The notes under the pieces were generated by a model. It saw only the letters and a program-made list of their open reading frames with translations, did not search any database and was not told where the DNA came from. A stretch of DNA of 64,000 nucleotides, from assembly GCA_034440615.1 (NCBI GenBank), contig JAOTOM010003833.1, positions 1 to 64,000 on the forward strand, given 5' to 3'. This DNA is from Ashinkailepas kermadecensis (lineage: Eukaryota; Arthropoda; Thecostraca; Neolepadidae). Shown here piece after piece: positions 11,704-22,667 of this stretch. How positions within the stretch are numbered: the stretch's first letter is position 1; each line of letters starts with the position of its first letter. A program made the translations under genes and the position numbers.

Positions 11704-11765
11704 CGTAACGTTCCCCGTTCACGGTTCTCATTTCCACCGTCCGCGGCGTCCACCGCCGACAGCAA
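11540..11765 (-). pseudogene. C-terminal half of retroviral-type aspartic protease
   Basis: In a frame different from both the first protease half and the RT, the sequence reads SGSVTVKVEYQG and LGVDVVLGMSGITALGG. The latter fits the beta-strand/flap end and the conserved I/V-L-G-x-D/S segment of retropepsins. It continues the protease half at 11654-11944, from which it is separated by a frame change near 11700. It is short and only interpretable in context. Confidence 0.7.
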
Positions 11766-11944
11766 CCTCGGTACACGAGCGTGTCAGTGCATCGAGAGTC
11801 CACCAACACGCGTCGCTCGCTGCCGTCCACCTGCATCCGGGCGACCGGAAGGGCGCGATCTACTGCTCCGGAGACGGCGCTCGCGCTGACGCGTCCCCCG
11901 ATGCGTTTGGGCAGGCCGCGGCGAGATGACCCTCCCTCCCGCAT
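11654..11944 (-). pseudogene. N-terminal half of retroviral-type aspartic protease, active site altered
   Basis: This frame overlaps the end of gag by about 85 bases in the -1 phase, as expected for frameshifted gag-pro-pol expression. The active-site region reads VLVDSRCTDTLVY with D49-S50-R51, where retropepsins have D-S/T-G. The glycine is replaced by arginine, which should inactivate the enzyme. Downstream, at about residue 75, the frame drifts away from protease-like sequence, marking the first internal frameshift. Confidence 0.75.
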
Positions 11945-12630
11945 GTCCAGCAGCGTCGCGGTAGTCGTGGCTGCCGCGCTTCCTGACGAGACGGCGGTGG
12001 CGCGGGCCGCGACGCCGCTGCCGCAGCCAGCACCTCGTGATGTTCATCGCTAAGGATTTCCCGGGCCAAGCGGACGAGGTTCGGCAGCTCCATCCGCTGT
12101 GCACGCGTACCTGCCTTTAGCTCGCTCCGTACCGATGCCGGCAGTCCCGATATGAATTTGGCGTCCAGGATGGACTCGGGGAGCTTCTCGTCCGAGACCA
12201 GCGCTATGAGGCGGCGCAGGTCCGCCAAGTAGGCGTCCGCGGACTCCCCGGGTCGCAGTTCTCGGTCCTGGAAGGCGGCGTACGCGGCGTGCCGGTTTAA
12301 CGCGAACGCGTCGTATAACGTGTCGCGGACGGCCGCCATGGAGTCCTGCGCCTTGTCGGGTAGCTGCCCCCAGACGGCGAAGGCTGCCCCCGTCAGCCTC
12401 TCCGGGATGACATCCACGAAGTTGACGCCGCGTCGTCGGCACAGTTTCTCTGCCCGCGTAAACCACTCGGCCACATTCACCGTCCCGCTGAACTCGGGTA
12501 TGTGGCGCGTGTCGAAATTACGCGGGCCTGCCACACCCAGGGTCCCCGACGCCTCCGCGAAGTTCACTGATCCACTCGCGACCGGCGTCGCCTCCCGCGG
12601 TTCTCCCTCTTCATCCCCGTGCACCGGCAT
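11860..12630 (-). CDS. gag: Gag, nucleocapsid with one CCHC zinc knuckle
   Basis: This structural protein of the virus-like particle is intact here at 256 codons, starting at an ATG 30 bases inside the 5' LTR. The capsid-like part contains RELRPGESADAYLADLRRL (about 123-141), typical of Ty3/gypsy Gag, and SGLPASVRSEL (161-171). A single CCHC knuckle C227-x2-C230-x4-H235-x4-C240 lies near the C terminus, followed by only 16 residues. The knuckle's last codons overlap the slippery heptamer, so most ribosomes should end at the stop (11860) and a minority shift into protease. Confidence 0.9.
   Translation of the reverse strand: MPVHGDEEGEPREATPVASGSVNFAEASGTLGVAGPRNFDTRHIPEFSGTVNVAEWFTRAEKLCRRRGVNFVDVIPERLTGAAFAVWGQLPDKAQDSMAAVRDTLYDAFALNRHAAYAAFQDRELRPGESADAYLADLRRLIALVSDEKLPESILDAKFISGLPASVRSELKAGTRAQRMELPNLVRLAREILSDEHHEVLAAAAASRPAPPPSRQEARQPRLPRRCWTCGREGHLAAACPNASGDASARAPSPEQ
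11870..11911 (-). promoter_or_regulatory. Predicted -1 ribosomal frameshift signal (CCCAAAC plus stem)
   Basis: The heptamer C-CCA-AAC (11905-11911 on the plus strand as GTTTGGG) is in the zero frame of gag, immediately after the last zinc-knuckle cysteine codon. This is the X-XXY-YYZ phasing needed for simultaneous slippage. Slipping by -1 enters the protease frame exactly. Six bases downstream, GGGGACG can pair with CGTCTCC (one G-U), giving a 7-bp stem with a loop of about 15 bases. Whether it works is inference. Confidence 0.75.
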
Positions 12631-12659
12631 AGTATCCGCAATTTACGTCCGAAATAGCT
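12631..12659 (-). other. Leader between 5' LTR and gag; no clear tRNA primer site
   Basis: Only 29 bases separate the LTR from the gag ATG. On the minus strand they start AGCTATTTCGGACG, not with the TGG that complements a mature tRNA 3' CCA end. The primer may be an internal tRNA segment or a different mechanism, or the site may have mutated. Confidence 0.5.
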
Positions 12660-12954
12660 TGTAGTTGCCGATCCGAAAGTAAGTGCCGAGCACGGGGAAG
12701 GACGTGTATTCGCAGTAGTCAGCGACCGAACAAACCGACACGACTGACGAGAGAGGGCTCACCGTAATCAGACCACGAGCACCGGCCACGCGTCCCCTCG
12801 AATTACCGGATCGTCACTGGCGCGCGCCGCCGACCCAGCCGCCCTCAACAACAGACCGCGCTGCCAAACTGCTGGAGCATCGCCCCGGGCTCAGGACAGC
12901 TGACGGCGCCGGGTGCCACTTGACTCATGCATACCAGCATTGCCGCTCACTACA
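12660..12954 (-). repeat. 5' LTR (right side of element)
   Basis: 295 bp, from TGTAG to CTACA on the plus strand, and a direct repeat of 8507-8801. In the element's orientation it should hold the promoter and polyadenylation signals, but I could not identify a clear TATA box. Confidence 0.95.
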
Positions 12955-12959
12955 CACAA
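12955..12959. other. Target-site duplication of LTR element (right copy, CACAA)
   Basis: Identical to 8502-8506 and directly abutting the right LTR end. Confidence 0.9.
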
Positions 12960-13388
12960 ATTGGCTGTAGCCCTAAAACACAACCGTAGACAAAGTAAAA
13001 CGGAGAGGTAGAAAAGAACGCCTGACTAGAGCCTCAGTTCGGTAGCCAATCTGGGAGTGTATTTAACCAATGGTATGAGGTGAATCAAAGCTCAGCGGTT
13101 ATCAGGATTTATTAGCCACCAGAAAACATGGGAAGAAGAGAACTAATCATCGAATTGGATTAAGGATGGGCCCTTGTGGCTCTTAAGTCTGAACAAGTTA
13201 TGACTTTATGAGGTGCCGTGTGTTGTCACCCGTCAGCTATTTTGCACTGAATTGTAGGTCCCCAAAATTAGCGCTTCCATTCCGTTTAATTTCACTTCAA
13301 GTGGCGGATATTCTAAGGTTCACGTTGTGTACTACAGAGATGATTAAGATGTCTGATCACCTATGTGTTGGAGTTAGGCCCTGAAGAC
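12960..13388. other. Segment of copy 1 without counterpart in copy 2
   Basis: Anonymous AT-rich sequence. Copy 2 passes from its array directly to the region homologous to 13389 onward (about 29065 to 29098), so this stretch is missing there or was gained here. No gene is seen. Confidence 0.5.
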
Positions 13389-14111
13389 GAACACCATACC
13401 ATGTATTTGTATTTCTTGCGTTTTTTTTTTTGCCCTGGTCTGTTAGCCTAATCTTGGTCTGCCACACACCGGATCAACCAGCGATCGCCCGCCTTTCCTG
13501 TTCCTCATCCTCTCCAGTATCAATCATGAGACTTCTTTTGCCATGGGTCAGCAAGTAAGCAAGTAAACTTCGTTCTTGCTTATTCTTTCTTCTCACCAAC
13601 ATCGGTGAACATTTACAACGGGGAACATATGAAAAACGTATAGCACTATGTCATGGAAACTGGGACGCACCACATACCCTTCCGAAGGGTATGTGGCAAT
13701 GAGGCTGTAATGAGCTCGCATCCCGCACAAACACCCACATAGCGGAAGTTGAAGACATTTTGTTCGAAGAGAGATAGTAATTACTAATGGTTTCACTCAC
13801 ACCAGGAAAAAACCCTATTATTACAAAAGAATCCCTCAGTCATGAAAGAGGTCCAAGTCCAGCGAGAAGTGTGAATTTGAAAGTACTTCTACTGCGATGA
13901 TAGTTCTTTTTAGTAGCACATGTTGCTGTTGGCCATAGGCGCGCCCAGGGGGCCTGCCCCCTCCCCCTTCGCGGTGAAATTTGTGTTGACTATTAAATTT
14001 ATCGCGTTCGCTATCCAAAGGTGCTCAACCACGGTACTTTGCGAAATTCCTGGATGCACCCCTGCTGCTGGCCCAGGCACACCCACTTTTTGAGACGTTC
14101 CTACGCCTATG
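13389..14111. repeat. Composite repeat, copy 1, right part
   Basis: Collinear with 29098-29795. Shared landmarks are AATCTTGGTCTGC, TTCTTGCTTATTCTTTCT, CTCACCAACATCGGTGA and the terminal TIR element. Homology ends at CGTTCCTACGCCTATG in both copies, which is also the end of the internal TIR element. Confidence 0.8.
13934..14111. mobile_element. Short TIR element (CATAGGCG...CGCCTATG), copy in repeat 1
   Basis: 178 bp bounded by perfect 8-bp inverted ends CATAGGCG and CGCCTATG, with a pyrimidine-rich start and no coding capacity. Related copies lie at 29616-29795, 40945-41102 and, partially and in reverse, at 25385-25495. It fits a non-autonomous MITE-like family. Confidence 0.6.
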
Positions 14112-16696
14112 ACCAAACCTAACCCATGTGTTTGCTTTATGGAGGCAAGGGTGTGTAAAAACTTGCCTTGTTACCACCTTAAAGCATAATAATATCTTCT
14201 TTTCTTCATGAAATGACTGCTTATTTAGATATACGTACAACTTGAAGTGCTTATGTAAAAAAAAAAAATTCCCAAAGATATGAATATAAAATACTTTCAA
14301 ATTACATGAAAACACCGGAAACACATTTTTGCTTAACCAAAAGTGCCCTAGGGGTTTCTTCTATATATTTACCCAAATTGCATGCATTGTGCAGACTCGA
14401 AAGGTTGGTTTTTAATCGTTTTGTACGGCCAAGTAAAAAATAATTCCCACAAATTTTCAAATTCTTTGGATTTGGAAAGCTTGGTAGGTGCCTAACTAGG
14501 TACCTAAGCATGAGCTCAGAGCAACACTTTCATGAAATGCAACCAGGTTTTGCATAATTTGAGATTGAAGAACAAGTTTGTTCCAAAGCAAGCCGTTTTT
14601 TTGTTGGCTTGACTGATATGTCCGTCCTGGAAACACTAGTGAATGCATGGAATTTACAGAGATGACTAATCATCACATCAAAGCTCAGTAAGAGCCCACT
14701 GGTCACTAACAGACTTCCTCGTTGGGATTTCGGTTCTAATATTTGCCACTTCTGGTACCTACCTAAGTGGGTGGGTAGGTAACTTGCTCCTGCCCCACAA
14801 TTCCGCACATTCCCTTATTTTCACGAATCAATGGAAACATCTGTATGCAAAACATAGCCCGATGTACCTCAAAAGTGTCCCTCACACAGCGATTTGCATT
14901 AAGAGTAGAATTAACTTTAGTAGTATTAGTACTCAGGACTCGACACAACTCCAAAAAGGCCGAATTCCCTGCGCTTGTTATGAAACGAAAGCGCAATATA
15001 TGGCGATATTTGCCAGAGGCATGCCTTTGCGGACCGGTGATAGAGCTGTTTTGAAGCTAAGATTTAAATGTGGACTTGAATTTTCACAATAATTACGAGT
15101 CACCAATGCATATTTGTTTCCAGTTTTTCAACTTTGCTAGTTTCCAGCGGATGAAAGCATCATTTGTACGAAAATAACAATAAAAAATATTTCCCAGCTC
15201 TACTCAGGTGAGGCTTAGTGCCTTGCATGGGCCGACCGCCCATGACCAAGTGTCGTGTCACCCTCTACGGACTGCTATTGTCCCGAGCTCCATTGTCCCC
15301 TCCACCCACTTACGCACATTTATTATATACATTTGTTGATGATTTACGCAAATTTAAGGACATATGCCACTGACTTGCGGTACAACGTCAGAATCAATAT
15401 GTACTTGTGGTGACCCAGTTCTCATATTCAAACGCTTGCATTCTTTGTTAAGGACTCTAACTTACCATACCCATTTGTCTTCTATGGGTTCGCCCATGGT
15501 ATAATACACAAGTTGGCTTGTTGGCTCTGAGGTATAATATGAATAAGGGCATGCAAGGTACGTCGTGAAGTACTGGAATAAAACCATCCTTTCGATGGTA
15601 GCGTAATTGATACTGCTTTGGTAAAACCGGTAACTTGTTGAACCAATTTTGGCCTGCCTTGGATCCGCCATTGACATATTAGGCTCAAAATATGCATTTC
15701 AATAGATAAGGAAGGCAGTATGAGCAGTTAAATTTTACCTTATAGTCACCTGAACAATCAAAATATTAAGTTACACATCTTCTTCCTAAGCTTTCCAAAT
15801 GCATGTAGAAAGTGCCTACCAGAATTTATTTCTGGAACCGCCTGTGATATGGTTAAGAAATCAAAATATCGGCACGACGTAGAGTAAAGAAAAGCAGAAA
15901 TATTTAATGAATTTCACGCTCCTACCACACCAAGGTAGAGAACGACAGACGAAAAACCACAAGCAGGATGAATTTCCCTTACCGGAAGAGGCCTAACGAA
16001 GGCCACGAAGGTGCTTAAGGAGCCACAAGTGGATACAACTCCACCGCTGCTGCTATCATAGAATCTACTGGCATATTGCAGGTGCCAAATACATTGACAC
16101 ATTACGTTGGCTTCACCTAAATAGCACTCACCTTTGAATTTTGTCCAAATCCTCCCCTGACTGGAGCAAGCTGCAAGCACCATCGCGCCGCACACCACGC
16201 TGTAAACATGATCTCGTCGCGCCCTCCAATCCAGTGTAGTAGTGGACAGCGCTACTCATTTTCAAGCCTGTACTTTGTCCTCGTATAGGGCACACAACCA
16301 AACTACATTTATGTTTTCATGTGTATGGTAAATGACCTAAAACTAAAAAGGATATTATCCAATTTGTCTGGTTGTATCTGGTCAATAATTTAATTCAATT
16401 TATTTGCACTCCCAGATGGCAAGTAGCAAGTACCAAAGGAAGTACTCATTCGTCCCCCACCATGAATTCGGACGTCACTATATCTTTCGGCTTGCTCACA
16501 CTTTATCTGCACCGTACACACATACACACCTGCTGGACACATACACACCTGCTGGACACTCACGGTCACATATATGGTGACAACCGAGGATGTCCAGAAA
16601 ACCCGGTAGGGGACTGGTAAGCATCTGACAGTGCTGCAGACGAAGTTTAAAAACCGAGCACATCAAAAATGTCCTCAGTATACACGAATTACAAGT

Positions 16697-16699
<3 letters not shown>
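14112..16699. other. Anonymous AT-rich DNA
   Basis: About 2.6 kb with many short frames (up to about 100 codons) on both strands but no recognisable protein, RNA gene or tandem repeat. It could be intron or intergenic. Confidence 0.45.

Positions 16700-16765
<66 letters not shown>
16700..16765. repeat. Compound (CA)n(TA)n microsatellite
   Basis: About 32 bases of CA followed directly by about 32 bases of TA, then a few ATATG repeats near 16778-16797. Confidence 0.95.
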
Positions 16766-16766
<1 letters not shown>

Positions 16767-17463
16767 GCGTGAATCATATGATATGATATGATATATGCGT
16801 AAATCATAATCTAACCTATAGTGCTTAGCGAAAGCTAACCTGAACTTAACTGAAGTTAAAGTTGTGTGGTGTGGTGATACTTTAATAAGCAGCCACCCCA
16901 CGAAACCGTTCATATTTCGCTTTGTGGAAGCTATGCATTTTTGGGCCAGGTTCTGGGTGTTTGACGAGTCCTCAGACCGAAATATTAAATCTGTTCGTTG
17001 TTTGGCCATTTCATGTTTGCTGGGGCACGTTGTAGGTGCTTCCATTCCAAGAGACCATTGGTAATTTCCAGTTTTGGGAGCAGCAACTATTGAGTTTGCA
17101 TCTCCATATATGCGTGTGCGCCACAATAATCATCGGGCAGTGGATCCAAAAATATTACAAAAGCCTTTCTCTATTTCCAGTTTGTTCTTTCCATGCTTCA
17201 TCTCAAAACTCTACCAGACATCTATGACAGGCGTCCCATCGTATGGGAGCTTGAATGAAAGCACACAAAGCTTTCAACGTTCGAGATCATGTCTGAATCT
17301 CTCACAAAACATAAAACTTCACTGAATTCCACGGAATTTTTTTTAATGGCATTACTAAGGATTCCAATCTGGTCCAATGGGCTTTAGACCAGGGTACAGC
17401 AGCTATGCTTGGAAGCACGTTGGTCCTATTACTTGCATGCAAGAATGGCGAGGACTATGTGAA
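16766..17463. other. Anonymous DNA
   Basis: No gene, repeat array or RNA structure recognised. Confidence 0.4.
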
Positions 17464-17725
17464 GGGCTGGATTCAGGCATTCTAATCGGGGGCACTAGTC
17501 TAGGGAAATGCACTGATTGATACAATTTCGAGGTGAGTGCGTTCTAGTTTTTTCTGAGGGCACCTTTTCATTCAGAGGGCGCTTTTCGCTGGGCAATTCA
17601 AGAGGAATGACTTCAAGTGTCCCTGAAGAGGCATTTTTCCAGGCAGAGGGGTGCCGCCTATCCACGCGAGCGGGTGGGCACATGCTCCCATGCCTACCCC
17701 TCCCCTTGGATCCGCCCCTGACTAT
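17464..17725. mobile_element. Possible MITE-like element (GGCGGATCC-type ends)
   Basis: The left end reads AGGGCTGGATTCAGG. The right end, CCTTGGATCCGCCCCTGAC, reads AGGGGCGGATCCAAGG on the other strand. The body is about 260 bp and non-coding. The ends resemble those at 1737-2134. Confidence 0.45.
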
Positions 17726-18973
17726 AGACACACTACAGGAACTTCCTCCAGATTTTCATGAGCATGCTCATCTCTTAGTAGATAAACGGAAAATGTCTGG
17801 AATTGGGAAATGATATGAAATGAAACATTGAAGGGAAAAATTGATGAAAAACATAAGATATCTGGATACAACTTAAAGAGGTGCAAAATGAGCCAAAGGA
17901 AATAATTGACAGTTGTATGCGTCTACTGCTATGATTATCAAAATATGAGCAATTTATCCCCATCTGTGTGCTCTCGCCTCTTCCCTGGATCAGATTATAT
18001 CTTACCTCTCATACATTGCCGGGCATCAGATTTCGACCACAGAGTAAATTCTCTCATTTCAGCCATGGCGCATTGGCAGCCATTTTGTCTCCCCATCCCT
18101 TCCTGGTCAAGTTACAATGTGCTTGCTCTCGTATGCACGTATCTGTATGCTTCTCGTTCGTTGCTTTGATTGATTTTCTCTCATTTATCCTTGCAACTCA
18201 ATTAAAACATATATCTTATATTTGCTTTTCATATCTTCCTGTACGTTTGCATAGGCTATGTCTGTAATTGCATCTGCCTTGAAGACATGTGTGTCACTTT
18301 ATGAAGTTGGTTGGGGGAGGGGGGGGGAGGGCAAGTTAATTGATGCAAGAGCTGCCCCAAGCCAACCATTTGTATCTAGTGCACATCTTATCTAGTGTAG
18401 TGTTAAGCTTCGGCCTGGTTAGGGAGTCAAATCGATGATTGAGGTATGATTGCAGAGTAGATTTAAGGATGGGTGATGAAAGTTAAGAAGCTGCAGGTTC
18501 CTCAGCGCTAAGTTATCGTCGAATAGACCCAAGATTCATAAAGCAATTGATATACCTACTTCCCGCCAAAGAGATCTTTTCGCCCCCTGGCACGCAGATC
18601 CTTGCCATGAACATTGCAACGTGAAAACAGAAATGAGGAATGAATAATGAGGTGCCTACCGAGTCTACATGGAGCACACTATTTTTGTTTCTGCAGGCGA
18701 CAACTTAGCCTGATTAAGCGGGTCGTTGTCGCAATTTCTCACTCCTCTTCTTCCTTCGGCGGCGACGACCGCTGCCTGGCTGGGTCCCGTCATCACTCAT
18801 TCCATTACTTTGCATGCTTCTTAGCACGATCCCTGGTCGCCAATAGCCGCTGGCACCATTAGGGATGCTGGACGAATGAGGGCAAGTGTTGAAAGAGCAG
18901 TGTGATCAAATGTCGCTCCGCATAGGTCAGTCATAGTGGAAATACCTTTCGTGTTCTATAGCCACACATTTTC
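17726..18973. other. Anonymous DNA
   Basis: Only short frames are present. A G-rich run lies at about 18312-18330. Nothing recognisable. Confidence 0.4.
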
Positions 18974-20059
18974 GAGCACGCATGTGGAGCTTGAGCAACT
19001 CCAGACACGACACATGTGGAGCTTGAGCAACTCCAGACACGACACATGTGGAGCTTGAGCAACTCCAGACACGACACATGTGGAGCTTGAGCAACCCCAA
19101 ACAACACACATGGGGAGCTTAAACCAAACCAGACACAACACAAGGGGGACCAAAACCAACCCAAAAAAAAAAAAAAGTTTGAGAAACAACAAAAAAAAAA
19201 AAAAAACGTAACTAAACCAAACCAAAAAAAACAGACACGACACATTCACCAAGTTGTATCAATAGAAGCATTGACAAAACACCCCCGCCCACTTGGGTCT
19301 AAAAGCAAATCCGCCGGAATACAACCCACTCTGTGCAATAAAAGCTGGATTTCAAATGCTGCACGAAAAAAAGTTACTCGATTTTGAAAAGCCTTCCTCG
19401 CTCGGAACTCGCAGGGACTTCTGCATACATGTGTGGAGTCTATTCATTCGGGCTTTGTATCTGTTCGTAGCGGTGGCGGTAAGGCCGACCGGTTGGGGTA
19501 TAGGTGTCACGCCCTCCCCCACAGAAGTGGACCTGCACCTTGCTTCTCACAACCTGTGCGTCCACTCCTTAGAATGGAACGATACTCAGCGTAAAGGTTT
19601 ACATATCAGACTTATCTCCGCAACAAAACGATTGAAACGATTGTCATGTAAAATAGTGCAGTTCCTCGTCCGTATTCGGAGGTGGCGATGCAAAGGCAGC
19701 CCACTGTTCGGAATGGTGGCTCAAAAGGAAGCACATCTACATAATGTGGTGAACAAAAGCAAGCGGCACAGGTAGCCTTAGCAACATCGCATGGTTGCTG
19801 CTGAGTACCACATGACCAATTGCAAATGGCATTTAATTTGCATTAGCAAGCGATGTGATTCGTCATTAGGCTACTCTCCCAACTGCATGCATACAATATG
19901 CCGGAGGCCGCAGCCGCCGCAAATTGCCTTGATTGCTTTGTGTTGCGTACACAGATGCGTCCATTGACATATTACCCTTACAATAACATAATGTCATACG
20001 TGTGACGTATCCAAAGACGATGTTGTCGTACAAGAGAAGGCCCAAAAGACACCAGATAT

Positions 20060-20062
<3 letters not shown>
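18974..20062 (+). repeat. Left arm of large inverted repeat
   Basis: The arm matches the reverse complement of 20738-21590 at roughly 85-90 percent by eye. The match runs from the outer end CGAGCACGCATGTGGAGC to the inner end AGAAGGCCCAAAAGACACC. It contains an open frame (19293-19775) whose counterpart in the other arm is shorter and shifted, so I do not regard it as a maintained gene. Compared with the right arm it carries about 200 extra bases near its outer end, made of a 32-bp tandem repeat and A-rich sequence. Confidence 0.85.
18981..19125. repeat. 32-bp tandem repeat in left arm
   Basis: The unit starts CATGTGGAGCTTGAGCAACT and recurs at 18981, 19013, 19045 and 19077, with a decayed fifth copy at about 19109. 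The right arm has a single copy (about 21553-21585), so the expansion took place in one arm only. Confidence 0.9.
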
Positions 20063-20523
<461 letters not shown>

Positions 20524-20737
20524 TATATAATATTTACATATTTAAATATGCACATCAAGGTATAAGTTTGTCGCCAACCAGATAAGGGTCAAAGGGACCC
20601 ATGGGGGCAAAAGGGTCGTGTGGTTGGCACCAGGCACACCCTTTAAAACTAAGCCAGGGCCTGCTTCAGACAAACTTTGCAGCGAAGGCATGTATTCGAT
20701 ATACTCGTTCGGCTGTACCATCCTGGAGCAGAGTACA

Positions 20738-21590
20738 TCCATCTGATGTCTTTTGGGCCTTCTCTTGTACGACAACATCGTCTTTGGGTGCGTCACACGT
20801 ATGACATTATGTTATTGTCAGGGTAATATGTCAATTGATACCTGTGTACGCGGCACAAAGCAATCAAGGCAATTTGCAGCGGCTGCGGCCTCCGGCATAG
20901 TGTATGCATACAGTTGGGAGAGTAGCCCAATGACGAATCACATCGCTCGCTAATGCAAACTAAATGCCATTTGCAGTTGGTGATGTGGTACTCAGCAGCA
21001 ACCATGCGATGTTGCCAAGGCCACCTGTGCCGCCTTTGTCACCAGCATCAAATAGATGTGCTTCCTATTGACACACTATTCTGAACAGTGGGCTGCCTTT
21101 GCATCGCTACCTCCGAATACGGTCCCAGCACTGCACTATTTCACATGACGATATTTTCAATCGCTTTGTTACGGATATAAATATGTATACAAACCTTTAC
21201 GCTGAGTATCGTTCCATTCTAGAGAGTGAACGCACAGGTTGCGATAAGCAGGGTGCAGGTCCACTTCTGAGGGGGAGGGCGTGGCACCTATATCCCAACC
21301 GGTCGGCCTCACCGCCACCCTACGAGCACATGCAAAGTCCGAATGAATCGACTCCACACGTGTATACAGAAGTCCCTGCGACCGACGCGACCCGATGGCA
21401 ACGCTTTTGAAAATCGAGTAACTTTTTTCGTACAGCATTTTAAATCCAGCTTTTATTGCACAGCATCCGTTGTATTCCGGTGGATTTGCTTTCAGACCCA
21501 AGTGCGCGGACGTGTTTGGTCAATGCTTCTATTGATACAACTTGGTGAATGTGTCATGTTTGGAGTTGCTCAAGCTCCACATGCGTGATC
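20738..21590 (-). repeat. Right arm of large inverted repeat
   Basis: The inverted partner of 18974-20062. Inner end at GATGTCTTTTGGGCCTTCTC and outer end at AGCTCCACATGCGTGATCG. The two arms and their spacer could form a very large cruciform or foldback structure. No transposase frame is present in arms or spacer. Confidence 0.85.

Positions 21591-21594
<4 letters not shown>

Positions 21595-21655
<61 letters not shown>
21595..21655. repeat. (TA)n microsatellite at the right arm's outer end
   Basis: About 60 bases of TA directly after the right arm. Confidence 0.95.
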
Positions 21656-21658
<3 letters not shown>

Positions 21659-22667
21659 TAATATACGCTGAAGTTGGCCGTGATACATGTACGTTCGTAT
21701 CAGCCATACATGTTATTCTTGGAATGCCTTACTCAGAATACCCATATTTTCTTCACACCATCTATCATCACACGCATCTGGAATTGTGAAAACGAAGAAA
21801 ACGTGCCCGCCGTTCCTTCCATTTGCACGTGAGATCTACCGTTGCATTTATATCCGAGTAAACTTGTGTCCAATTTCAACTCACTTACGGCAGGGTGCTC
21901 TGGGGAGGAATGCTTCATCTTATAAGCGCTAGTTTTCCTCGTACGCTTGCGTAATGTTCCGACAGCACACCGAGTCGGCTGTCCACAAGTGTGTACTTCG
22001 GTGCCTTCCAGAATATGATCCATCCGGAACGTGCCAGCACGTCTGCTGTTTCCCCCAATAGCGCACACCCAGGTCTCTGAGGAGGTTGCCATCCCCGGCA
22101 AGCACTCGTGCACTGTGTAATGTCATCCCCGGCTGAGAAAATACTTTTATCGCCAGCAGTTCCAGTATGCTCTTTGTATGTATTCCAGGCGCCACTCGGT
22201 GTTCAGTAATATCTCAGAATTATGGTAAAGCTGATGATCGGATCACATTGCGATCCTATCTGTTCACACACCGTGAAACACATTTAGCCAAGGCGCGGGG
22301 ACCGTTAATGAAGTTCTTGGGAAGCTCGTATGAGCGACCGGACAGCACCCGATCCAGTCCGGACCGACCAGAACGTCACGCTTTTCGCACGTTCATATTT
22401 TTTTCCTTTGCTGCATCGTTCCAAGGCTCAGGAATAGACCCACTTCTTTAACTTCGGTTTCCCACCAGCTCCCATCGCAACATGTCTTATGAGGTGCTTG
22501 AAGTCATTGCTCAAAGGAGGCGTTTTGTGACCGTACCATGCACGTCATATGACTGCGCCACCTGTGGAGATGACCCGAGATTAGGCTGCACGGGCCGCCA
22601 CGAGAGGGTAGGTGCGGTTGGTCTATAATCTGTGTGCCGATCAGGTTATGATGTCAGATCTTATGTT
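21656..22667. other. Anonymous DNA with two overlapping unknown frames
   Basis: On the minus strand two frames (21733-22113 and 21929-22195) are open for 126 and 88 codons. Neither shows a motif I recognise; they overlap in different phases. They may be chance frames or the remains of an exon. Confidence 0.35.

Larger units (their letters stand above)
8507..12954 (-). mobile_element. LTR retrotransposon, Ty3/gypsy-like, nearly complete but broken
   Basis: This is a 4448-bp element with two 295-bp LTRs (TGTAG...CTACA), a 5-bp target duplication, a purine-rich tract before the 3' LTR, and the order gag, protease, reverse transcriptase, RNase H, integrase, all on the minus strand. Domain order and the D-D-35-E integrase with HHCC finger are those of Ty3/gypsy elements; BEL/Pao has the same order and cannot be fully excluded by eye. 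The LTRs differ at about 7 of 295 positions (about 2.4 percent), so the insertion is relatively recent. Pol has several frame changes and a damaged protease active site, so this copy is very unlikely to be autonomous. It sits inside copy 1 of the composite repeat, which is therefore older. GC content is much higher than in the neighbouring DNA. Confidence 0.95.

Noticed and set aside
10298..11889. Plus-strand frames of 213 and 336 codons over the LTR element
   Set aside because: Antisense shadows of pol in GC-rich DNA; the minus strand holds the RT, RNase H and integrase motifs.
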